64,000 nucleotides of DNA from Mytilinidion resinicola. Lineage: Eukaryota; Ascomycota; Dothideomycetes; Mytilinidiales; Mytilinidiaceae. Below the pieces are notes generated by a model. It saw nothing but the letters and a program-made list of their open reading frames with translations, ran no database searches and was not told where the DNA came from. A program made the position numbers and the translations under genes. Where the stretch lies: positions 2,334,088-2,398,087 of the forward strand of contig NW_022985439.1 of assembly GCF_010093595.1 (NCBI RefSeq). Direction: 5' to 3'. Shown here in pieces: positions 33,750 through 43,700 of the stretch (position 1 is its first letter; every line of letters begins with the position of its first letter).

Positions 33750-35045
33750 ATGGAGGTATCTTCACACATCCCGTCCGCTACGTCCTTCCCGGACGTGCTC
33801 TCTGCGTTCGAACAGCTAGCGAGCCCCGTCGAAATAGGTCGGCATGCCAAACCTATCGAAAGTTGGATCCAATGTGTCGCCTGGAAGTCAGACTCTGAAC
33901 CTTTTTACAGCCTGCTGCCGTTAGAAACTGGCCATCCGTACCTCATACGTCGAATGACCGAAATTGCCAAGAGGGATCTCGATGACATCAGGACCAAAGG
34001 TTTGATAACAGAGACAGTACACACGGCGCTCCGCGATAGTCCCGCACAAGTGGCACTCAGACTCGCCTGTCTGACTGGCAAACATCCCTCTGAGGACGGT
34101 CCACTGCCTGATTGGAGGTGGGGAGAGGGAGCAGAAACGATCGATCCATTCGTGACCGCCGCGGTGCGAGCGGCTGCGTATGACGTGTTGCCGAGTGCAG
34201 AGCAGCGGGCCCAATTCGACGTGGCTCGTGTGCGTTTTGGAGCGTTTCGAGATCTGCGTCTCCCGCTGGAAAGCCCTCCTGGCCAACCCGTACTTCCCGC
34301 CTTCCCAAGCGTGGTCGTGGCGTTGCACAGGCTGGGACCAAATCCCTTTAGGACGGCTAAGCAATTCCATGGGATTAAAGATTGGGTCGACCAGGTCGCC
34401 GCCGACCTTGCAAGCAGAGCCGTAAGGACCTATAGGCCTGAGCCACGAGCTAGCGATGAAGACTACCTCGAGGAATTGACAATAGAGGCCCATCTTCGTC
34501 TCCGACAATCCGTTTGCTACGGCAGGGTCCTCTTAAGAGTGCACGATGCCATCAATGTCAGAGAGGTGGTACTCGCTATTGCGCAGCTGATGGGCATGTA
34601 CCCGTCTGAAAACAGTGCGTTACCTGATTACCGCCCAAATGACGACGGGTGGGGTCCGATCGCAAAAGTGGCATGGGTGGCTTTGCTTGAGTCTGTCATA
34701 ATCGCTTTGCCGGACGAAGATGACCAGATACGGTTCTATGAGGCGCTACCCGACGATGAGCTGAATCTTGCTGTCTTACATGGCGATCCATATGCGCTGA
34801 CCGAGGAGAGGGGGTCAGAGACTAGTACTCTCGAAGATTACATCGTTCCGATCGAAGGTGCGCTACCTCAGGAGATCGACGACTGCCCCATATGCACACT
34901 CGCACTTGAAATGAGTGCGGACGATGACGATCGCCCGGTGAAGACTAGGTGCACGCACTTTTTCCATGTCGGGTGCTTAAGCAGTTAGCTTCAAAGCGGC
35001 ATGGGTAATAGTAAGAAATGCCCTATGTGCCGCGAGCTCCTATAG
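33750..35045 (+). pseudogene. RING-H2 protein with a stop codon inside the RING
   Basis: Opens at 33750 (ATCATGG context) and encodes 412 residues. The body has two related ~65-residue units, each with a short acidic/proline motif: HPSEDGPLPDW near 112 and YPSENSALPDY near 290. The C-terminus starts a RING-H2 finger, CPICTLALE then CTHFFHVGCLSS, but TAG at 34986-34988 ends the frame. The same frame continues LQSGMGNSKKCPMCRELL to a second stop at 35043-35045, giving the last Cys pair. Classical RING-H2 fingers have Trp at the stop position, so a TGG to TAG change is likely. Without the last two cysteines the RING could not fold. If TAG were read through, or is an assembly error, it would be an E3 ubiquitin ligase candidate. 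Confidence 0.75.
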
Positions 35046-35625
35046 ATCGCGCCCCTGCAGACAGTCTGCCGCGCGCCCTAGCCCATCAGGCGTCTTTCCG
35101 AGTCCTCTGACTTAGCGATACCTCAGCTGGCAGGCAAGAAAGTTGATGCTGTATGCCTGCTGGTCTCCATGAAAAAATCTTCCGATCTGCTCTCCGAATG
35201 AATCTAAAATGGAGGTATGAGGTAGATGATGCAGTAAGTCTGTCACGACCTTGGAATATATTATTCCATCTCTAGAACACCTGAATGAGAAATATTTCAA
35301 CCCGAAACTTGTTCTTTCAACATATGCGACAGTGAAAATTTTGAATGTGATAAGACGCGACGTGGAAAGATTGAGGTAAATATTAGAAAACATGGGTGCT
35401 TGCTGCTTAGTTTGAACAACTTCTTTGCCCATGGAAACCACAACGTTGAAAAGCTGATTGTTGTCTCGGACAGATAGTAGCAAACCTTTGTACGTGAATA
35501 GTGATCGATAGATTGGTTGTGATCACGTGATCTGGCGCCACCGCTACCACTTCCCACCCGCGTCGCCTACCAACCTTGAACTCACCTCTCCCCTCTCAAA
35601 CTCCTCCAACAACTCCAAAACAACC
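35046..35625. other. Intergenic with palindromic E-box
   Basis: AT-rich. A minus-strand open frame of 123 codons (35483-35112) has no recognisable domain and is judged accidental. A 12-bp palindrome lies at 35521-35532. Confidence 0.4.
35521..35532. promoter_or_regulatory. Palindrome GATCACGTGATC upstream of the ATL gene
   Basis: Perfect 12-bp palindrome with CACGTG core, 94 bp before the ATG at 35626, in promoter position. Confidence 0.4.
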
Positions 35626-36377
35626 ATGGCGCGCGGCGGCGAGCGCTCAGAAGAAGCAGCAGCATGGTTCGAAGCCGTGTACTCGGCGGTAGGGGAGATA
35701 CCCCGTGGAAGAGTCACGTCGTATGGTCATATAGCGCGACTGCTAGGCAAGCGTACGTGCTGAGAGTCATCCTGCCCAGCGCCACAACCTCACCACCCCA
35801 CGCTTTCATGTGGGCGCGTATCTGCACGCCTGAGGAGTCAAAGCTAACGGTTGACGTAGCTGAATGTCCACGGTGCGTTGGTATCTATTCCGTTAGTAGA
35901 GTGAGTATTGCGGACGAGAAGTGGCTGATGGGACTATGCGGACGTGAAGACAAGTCGGCGTCTGTCTCAAGCACCTCCCCTTGCCCAGTACCGACAGCAG
36001 TAGGCGCAGTGCGCGATGGCATAGTGGAAACGTGCCGTGGCAGCGCGTGATCAATGCCAAGGGGGGGATTAGTCCGAGGTATGACTGAAGTCCCAGAATA
36101 CCGCAAAGCGGACATATCTATTCAGATGTCTCGCGAACAAAGCCGGGATGCTCGCTAATGCTTCCAACAACAAAGAGGCCCAGGCAGCGCGGCGCGACAG
36201 GCTGCGTCTCTCAGACGAGAAGGCGTGCACGTGGAGGAGGACAGCATGGGCGTGTTCTCGGTGGACCTGGGGCGGTTCGGGTGGTTTCCGGACGTGCTAC
36301 CGAGCGAAGTGGGGGACGATGAAGAGGGATCGAGTGAGGATGAAGACAGCGAGGGCGTGGAGGACGAGGCCGAGTGA
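35626..36377 (+). CDS. Alkyltransferase-like (ATL) DNA repair protein
   Basis: Small protein of the MGMT DNA-binding-domain family that flags O6-alkylguanine for nucleotide excision repair. Exon 1 (35626-35752) encodes AVYSAVGEIPRGRVTSYGHIARLLGK. A short exon beginning at 35860 gives PECPR. An exon covering about 35980-36078 gives NVPWQRVINAKGGISPR, and the last exon (about 36171-36377) gives GVHVEEDSMGVFSVDLGRFGWFPD and an acidic tail. True methyltransferases have PCHR; here the Cys position is Trp (PWQR), the hallmark of non-enzymatic ATL proteins such as fission yeast Atl1. First donor GTACGT and last donor GTATGA are clear; the exact borders of the middle exons are uncertain. Confidence 0.82.
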
Positions 36378-37299
36378 CGAGAGCAATGAAGGGTGATGGT
36401 GGAGGGATGGGCGGCTGTGATAGGCTCTATCTTTAGATAGCATTTCGCGGGGTGCTTCGCGACAGCTGGAGCTCCCTTGCAGGCGCTTCAGCTGGAGCTT
36501 ACGGCGAGCATCGGTGGACTCCGGTTGCCAGTGTTGTGATTGCTGGAGGCATCGTCGATGAGTTGTGACGCCGAGAATACCATGCCTGCCTATATGCTGG
36601 GAGGAGTACTGCACAGACTGTATGGGAATCACGTGATTGCTTGTATCAGGTGTTTGAGGGATGCACCCCAGATCGGCGCTCGGACTCTCGTCCAGCCTGC
36701 TGCAACGATGATGCATGCCGGTGCGCCAGCAGGAACCCGCTGCCGCCAACAGGTCCACGTTCGGCGTGCCTGAGACGTGAGAGGCATGCTTGATGCTGTC
36801 ATCGGCGAGTGTCCGGGTGACAAGATGCAAACCATGGCAGCGCAGCCCCGCTGAGGACGCCTTCGGGGCGTCTCGGGCGTCCCGTGCCATGACCCAGCTC
36901 TTATCTACGTACCCGGAGCTTCGTAAGTCAACAAAGACGCGCCTTTGTCCGCTGCCTCGCCCGAGCTGACTGCCCTGCTCCTACCTCCTACGCTCCATAC
37001 TCTCCACACTGACGCTCGCATACAAAGCAGCAAACACCGTCTCGATCCGGCCTCTCCATACCAGCACAGCCACCACTTGCAGGTGCCTCCTTGACTCACC
37101 TCAGCACCCTCAGAGTCATCCGGCACAGCAACTGCTCCCGGCTACCTATTAGTACCACCCGACGTCTTCGGCATCTTCTCACCACGCTTCCTCTTCCTCA
37201 CAAGCACTCCGCCTAGCTACTCGACCTCCCGCGTCGTCCTCACACAGCCACTATCAACATCCATACGCTCCTCCACCTACCACCCCCCTGAGCACCATC
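36378..37299. other. Intergenic, includes AATCACGTGATT palindrome
   Basis: A palindromic E-box lies at 36627-36638, and a C/T-rich leader precedes 37300. A 197-codon minus-strand open frame here overlaps the ATL tail and has low-complexity composition, so it is not accepted as a gene. Confidence 0.4.
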
Positions 37300-37885
37300 A
37301 TGTCCGCCGACCAGAACACCTTCTCCACCGCCGACCTCCGCAGCAGCGCTATCGAATACAACCGTAGCAAGGGACAGAGGGTGAAGTGGGCTCACGGCCA
37401 GGCCCTCGGTCCAGGCCGACGGGCAGAAGACAACCACGCCCGACCAGCTCGCATGCCAGTCTACGCGAAGCCAAAGTAAGCATCTACAGTACCAGTATGC
37501 ACAGCATGTAGCGTGATGTCTGACCAGTACGCTTAGGGACATGGGCCCCGGAGACCCGCGCCAGAAGGCCCGCGTAGCCGTCAAGAACGACATCAACTAC
37601 GCCAGCGGCGACTCCTCCGCCGATGAGGGCTCCGTGGACGAGGCATCTGCAGCTCCTGTGCCAGATGCCGAGATCACATACTCGTATGACGCTGCTCGCG
37701 GCCCCAGCCAGGGTAGCCAGATCTTGGGCCTAGCTCTTGCAAAGGCCATCGAGCGGTTTGAGGTCCGCGAGACGGACAAGTTGATCAAGGAGGAGTACGA
37801 TGTCCTGGATGTCGCCGAGGCTGCTACTCCCGCACCGAAGGTCAACAAGGACGGTGTGGAGGAGGAGGACTACGAGTTCGTCTAA
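37300..37885 (+). CDS. Small conserved-looking protein of unknown function
   Basis: 174-aa, two-exon protein. Start ATCATGTCCGCC at 37300; intron 37476-37536 (GTAAGC...TTAG) joins in phase at KPKDMGPGD. The N-terminal half is basic and hydrophilic (SAIEYNRSKGQRVKWAHG); the C-terminal half is acidic (SGDSSADEGSVDEAS), with a predicted helix LGLALAKAIERFEVRETDKLIKEE and an EEEDYEFV end. No signal peptide, membrane segment or known domain is recognised. The frame-consistent intron, codon quality and long C/T-rich leader typical of well-expressed fungal genes argue that it is real. Confidence 0.8.
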
Positions 37886-38923
37886 GCCGCGCTTCCGGTG
37901 GCGTTCTCGTGGTTTGGCTTTCATACTTCACATCTCTACACCAGGATCCTCTGGTCTGTCATTCTGGTACGGCGTTTGAGTCTCGGGCGGCGTGATGCAC
38001 GCGCATGATCAGATCTATGCCTATAGCGACATCGGCGGTTGCTTTGTTTTTTCCTTCTTTCCTTTCCACAATCTTGGGCATGGCATGGGAACACGGCAGC
38101 ATCATGAGGACAGCGTCTGGCGCTTTCTGAGGACTTGAGCGGCTTTTTGAAGGGTACTGGGGTTCTTCTTGCTTGGGTTAGGCGGCGCATGCACACTGCT
38201 TACCGTGCGTTACTCCATCTTACCGTACGCGCGTATCGGTCCTGCGACACGGTCCGCCGGGAGGGGTGATGCTTGGGTAATGCGGTTTGTTTTGTACAGT
38301 ACTCCGAGTATTGCGCGCTTTGTTCGGCCGGGTGACGAGGCAAGATAACATGATAGGCTCGCGTGAATTCATGCGGCTGCAAACTCCTGAAACGGTGCTG
38401 GAGATGCGATGCGATTGGGTGATGGTGTGGTGATGTCTGCAGGGCGATGAGGTTGCATTCTGCGAAACTCGCAACACATGATATGTGCTCTGTCTTGCCG
38501 AGCTGGCGATGTGTGATGCCGTGCTTCTAGAAGGCGATATCTTCCCGCGAGTATTCCGCCCTACTGCAGAGCAACCTGGGCAGCATTCACTGGGTTGGCC
38601 CGCTTGCACTTGGCGCCGATCGATTTGGAACAGGTGGTTGCGTCATCAGCCAGGTCGCTCCCTTCTCCTGGCTTTCAAAACAACGACACAGCCCCGTTGC
38701 TGCGCTACGACTGCAGCATCGCACTCGTTGCCCAACAGTAACAGAAAAATAGTCCCCGCCGACTTTTCCGGTCTCTCCACTTTTCGCTGCATATATTCGC
38801 CCATCTATCCATGCGTTCGAGGCTATCTGCTCGCCCGTAACCTTATCAATTCCCCCTTACCCTCCACCCCCAAATTCTCCGCCCTACGAGGCTCTCCCCA
38901 CGCTGGCTCGCTCACAACAAGAC
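37886..38923. other. Intergenic, esterase promoter
   Basis: About 1 kb with overlapping short open frames on both strands but no domain or repeat. Presumed promoter and leader of the esterase gene. Confidence 0.45.
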
Positions 38924-40129
38924 ATGGCCCGTCCACGATGGATGCTCCATGTCCAGGCCCAATTCTGGCGAGTCCTTATGGGCATCGGCATGGTGCTGCA
39001 CCGGATGGCGTCGCCTCGACCTCCACGGCCCAATTTCAAGCGTCGTGTACATACCACCGTTTCCCCCACGAAGGGTCACTTCGACCTCGAGTTCTACGTG
39101 CCGAAATCATACCATATGCATAAGAAGCTGAAGGGCCAAACTTTCCCAGTGGTGGTAAACTTCCACGGAGGCGGATTCACGCTCGGCACCGCCCACGACG
39201 ACGCTCGGTGGGCAAAGACCGTCGTCGATGAGGTTGGCGCAGTCGTCGTGAGCGTCAACTATCGACTCGCGCCTGAGCACCCCTTCCCGACGGCTGTGGA
39301 AGATGGCGTAGATGCCATTCTCTACCTCGTCAAGCACGCCAACAGCCTGATGCTCGACCCAGACCGCTTCGCCGTCTCTGGCTTCTCCTCCGGCGCAAAC
39401 ATGTCTTTTACTGTCCCGCTCCGGCTGCAGTCCGAAGTCCTCGAGCACATTACCGGCATCGCCCCGCCCACTACCGCGGGCTCTGCCTCCTCTGCCTGGC
39501 TATCGGCCCCCACAGCCTACAACGTGAACGGCTCCACGAACCAGCTCTCAGTTCCCTTGTCCGAGATAACCACCAATACCTCCTCTACGCTCGCCCTCCC
39601 TGGCACCGTCTCCATGAACCCATCTTCTGCCTCTCTGCTCTCCACCCAGAAGGATGGTGCTACCGTTGATATCCGCCCAATCGCCCGCGAGCTTAACCTC
39701 CGCGGCATTGTCGCTTTCTACCCCTCCACGGATTATACCCAAACACGCGCCCAGCGCCGCATGACCTGCATCCGCGCTGACCAGGACCTCCCCGCCGTGT
39801 TCACCGAACTCTTCGACGAGTCCTACCTCCAACCGCCGACTCTCGATAAATCGTCCCCATACCTATCTCCTGGCGTAGCCCCAGCGCACATGCTCGCCGC
39901 TCTGCCGGACAACATCGCGCTGTTTACGTGCGAATGGGATATGCTACTCGCCGAGGGCGAGCGGCTACGAAAGAGGCTGGTTGACGAAATGGGGAAGAAC
40001 GTCATGTACCGCATGGTGCCGGGCGTGCCGCATGGATGGGACAAAGCGCCAAATCCGCTGCGAGAATCGCCTGGCGCGCGGGACGAGTACATGAAGGCAT
40101 GTGCGGAGTTGAAGAAGATGTTTGCTTGA
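38924..40129 (+). CDS. Alpha/beta hydrolase, hormone-sensitive-lipase (HGGG) type esterase
   Basis: 401-aa single-exon carboxylesterase. The oxyanion-hole motif HGGG is at 81-84 (VVVNFHGGGFTLG), followed by VSVNYRLAPEHPFP. The nucleophile is Ser155 in GFSSG. Catalytic Asp is likely in ALFTCEWDML and His in VPGVPHGWDKAP near the C-terminus. The first ~28 residues (FWRVLMGIGMVLHRM) are hydrophobic and could be a membrane anchor, with no clear cleavage site. A Ser/Thr-rich insert around 185-250 (STNQLSVPLSEITTNTSS) sits in the cap region. It resembles fungal alpha/beta hydrolase fold-3 enzymes acting on short-chain or sterol esters; the substrate is unknown. Confidence 0.92.
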   Translation: MARPRWMLHVQAQFWRVLMGIGMVLHRMASPRPPRPNFKRRVHTTVSPTKGHFDLEFYVPKSYHMHKKLKGQTFPVVVNFHGGGFTLGTAHDDARWAKTVVDEVGAVVVSVNYRLAPEHPFPTAVEDGVDAILYLVKHANSLMLDPDRFAVSGFSSGANMSFTVPLRLQSEVLEHITGIAPPTTAGSASSAWLSAPTAYNVNGSTNQLSVPLSEITTNTSSTLALPGTVSMNPSSASLLSTQKDGATVDIRPIARELNLRGIVAFYPSTDYTQTRAQRRMTCIRADQDLPAVFTELFDESYLQPPTLDKSSPYLSPGVAPAHMLAALPDNIALFTCEWDMLLAEGERLRKRLVDEMGKNVMYRMVPGVPHGWDKAPNPLRESPGARDEYMKACAELKKMFA

Positions 40130-40721
40130 GCGATTTGACTCCATTTCTTTTGGTTGTGGGGGAGTTTGGCATTTTGATTTTCATTTTTTCATTTTGGGAG
40201 CTTTGGGGGCGTTTTCAGTGCTGAAATGCGGCCATGTGGTGATTGACATGCCCTGGTGGTTTACATGGAGAGAGAGATGCTCATTTGAATTTCCTGTGCT
40301 GGGCTGGGATGGGGACATAGACACATTTATGGGTGTAAAAGTACGCTTGTAAGGGGGGCTGGGTCGCATGGTGTTATGATAGATGAATTGACTACACGAT
40401 TTAAATCAATGAACACCCCTTGATTAGTGGGATAGTCAACTAACAGCAGAACAGAGACACGTAAACAGTATATGCAGTAGCCATCCAAAGTTGATATGTA
40501 TCTTCCCATCCCTATCCCCGTGCCCCACGCCGTCCAATCACACGCGCCCAAAACAATTTCTCGACGTCCGAGCTCAGCTCCCCCAAACCTGCGCCATCCC
40601 ATCCATTCCATCTCCCAACACCTTCAACTCAAAACTCCACCTCCCTCCATTACTCTACCACGGCTCTCTCTCTTACTCAAACCCCACAATGCCCTCCTAA
40701 CCACCCCAGAAAATCCCGCCC
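40130..40721. other. Intergenic
   Basis: Esterase 3' flank and C/T-rich leader of the 1451-aa gene; nothing else recognised. Confidence 0.45.
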
Positions 40722-43700
40722 ATGCCACCCCCCTCCCTCCTCCGCCCGCGGCCCCTCGCTCCCGCCTGGAGCAGCACCCTCACCACCCTCTCCACCGCCC
40801 TTGCCGCGCCGCCGCGCAAACGCATCCGCCTTTGCGGGCCCAACCCGGACTTCGATCTAGTACCTGCATGGCGAAGACCCTACGCCACCGCGGGCCAGGC
40901 CGCGCGGGAAGACGCCGCGGACGCGTGGGCCGCGGGGGTGGACGCCGCGTCGCGGTACGAAGCTGCGTCGCCGCTTCGCGAGCCGCGGCCGCATGCGGAG
41001 CCCGCGCCTGCGTATGTCGGGAGGCGGTTTGTGGGGTTGCCGGCTGGGGAGGAGGGGGCGCGGGGGATGCCGAGACTAGAAGGAGCTGGAGCTGGGAGCG
41101 AGACGCTGGGAGAGGAGGATGCTGGCGCGCGAGGGGGCGGGAGGGTTGGGAGGGGCCCGCAGACGCAGACGCAGACGCAGACGCAGATGCAGCGGGAAGG
41201 GGATGGGCTCGGTAGACATACGGCGGCGCGGGGGCTGGAGGGGATGGAGCTTTTCCGGATACGGAAATATATTGGGAGGGACGTTGGTGGTGCGGGGAGG
41301 GGGAAGATGCGGGTTGGCGAGGGTAGGACGGCGCGGAGTTTGCTGGAAGGACGGGAGAGGGCCGCGGTCCCGCTGCGGAAACACACGTACGGACGGAAAT
41401 ACCTGGATTTTCCTAGTGTTGCTGCAGGTCCGCAAGGTCGTATCCAAACTCGAGAGAGGCGGGTGGAGGCGAGAGAGGCGGGGGCGCCGTTGGAGCAGGT
41501 GGGTGTTGAGGAGAGGATAGTTGATCGGACTAGGAGGGTTAAGAGGAGGGCGGGGTTGGAGGCGGATGGCGGGAGGAGAGGGAACGCTGCAGTTAAGAGG
41601 AGGTTAGACCGGCAAGATCGCAGCGAGCGGATGCATGCTAAGAAGATTCTCGCGGGTGCGATTGAAAGGGGCGCACGGGCGAAAGAGGAGCAACAGCGCG
41701 ATGTTGAGGATGCCGAACGAGACCGTTGGAAACCGCTGGTTTATTCTGGATCTACGACTGTTGAGGATCCCGAACGAGACCGTTGGAAACCACTGGCGCA
41801 TTCCGGATCTAGCACTGTTGATGACATCGTACACACTGGGACATCGACACCTGAGTTAGCAAAGCGAAGAACTGAGCCACGTCCAGCTCAGAAGCAATTT
41901 AAGTTTTCGGAAATCCTGCCCGAAAGTCACTCGTCCTTGAGGCACGCTATCCTGGCGTCTCTAAGAGTTCATCACTTGCATGAGAATTTTCTTAGAGAAA
42001 CTCGCGTTGCACTGCAACTTCTGAACGGCCCTGCCGCCAAATCCGACATGCTAAACCTATTTTCCGAGGCAGAATCCACCGTCAAAGAAACAAGGATACT
42101 TTGTGATGACTTCCGCAGCGTACAGGCAAACAATGCTCTAGTGAGAGAAGCGTCTCGACTGCCGCCTGCTGAAGCTGCTCTATTTTACGGTAAATGGTTG
42201 GTTGAGATTTTCAATTCGAGACTCGCAAGTTGGAAAAGGTATCTCGAGTATCTGTCAAAATCTGATAGTGAGAAGAAGATTATTCAAGAGAAGCGGAGAC
42301 TTCGCAGCAGTCAAAATGCCATAGATGCAGGCGAAGAAAGTCCACAGAAGATGCGTAGCCCAGTCATGTCGCCAAGTCACTCAACGACTCTGCCTGATTC
42401 CTCGCAGAGTCTATCACGGGACGACACCGCGTTGACGCACGCTATACGTAAGGCTAAGGGACGTTCCGAAGTGCAAGGGGAACTGCTCAGAGAGTGTTGC
42501 GAGTCGTTGAAGTCATTATCTGACTCGTCCGGCAAATTGGAGATACTACGAATCTGTTTCGAGGCACGTTCCAGTCTTTTGAAAGCCACCGGCCTCTGTG
42601 CATCTTTTTTAAGAGCGCGCCAGATAAGGAGTCGTAGAGAAGCGTGCTCAAGAACGTCGCCTGTGCAAGCCGTGATAGCTGAGGCCAATTTATTGTTTCG
42701 TTCGGTCTCTGTATCTCGGAGTCGCGGGAAGAAAGCGCTTGAACACTTCAAAAGGTCCCCTGGTGAAAGGGAGATTCGCGCTGTAGAAGACAAAATCTCT
42801 GTTCTTAAGCGTATTTGTGTCGAGCTTGAGCGACGGCTACGAGACATGCACGTCAGCGCACAGCGAGGCGACGCTTTGCAGCGGCTCCTAGAAATCGCAC
42901 CTTCGCTCAAGCCGGGCAAGAAGACGCGTAAAGCAGACGAAGGGCCTCCCCTCGTGAGAGCGGTACTTTCGACAGTACCCGAGATATCTCTTGCTGCCAA
43001 CTGGCCAGCTTCACGTCCGACCGATGACCTCGAACCCAACAAGCCTGTCCCACAACTTCCGAGAAGGCGTTTCAGCGAGACAGCATGGGAAGCCTTGACG
43101 GCTGACGAGAAACCGCTGGTCTCCTTCGTTGATGAACGGCCAATTTCACGTCTGAGAGATGAGCCTGAGCGCAACAAGTCTGTCCCACAAGCTCCGAAAA
43201 TGAGCAATGGGCTGCAGGTTAGCGAGCCAGCATCGGAAGTTTTACCGGGTGAAGGGCAAGGGCTAGTCAGGAAAACGACTTCGAAAGATCCATTGGCGGC
43301 ACAAGATACGTTGGCTTTGGTCGAAGAGCTGGTGAGAAGGCTGACGAAGGTGGAGATTGACCGGTATTTGAAGGAGGAATTGCATGTACAGATTCCCCAG
43401 TTGGTCCAGAGTGCTGCGGTCTCGGATTCGTCGCAACAATCGCGCCAGGGAGGCAACGCGACTGGGAAGGGGGAGGGTGGTCGACAAGAATCGCGGAGGC
43501 TACTCAACGTAGAACCAGAGGACGACTCGACGTCCGCAAAGACTGGCGCGCAGATCCAATCAGATTCGCTTTATTCCCAGGCGAGATCCGCAAATGGGGG
43601 CGTCATACGACAGCCCATCGAAGAATGGACTCGCCAGGTCGGTCATGAATCTAACGACTCGCGAGTATTATCTCAATTAGACGTACGGAGGGATTCAGAA

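Noticed and set aside
36297..36890. 197-codon minus-strand frame
   Set aside because: Overlaps the ATL last exon and intergenic sequence, has no domain and no supporting promoter.
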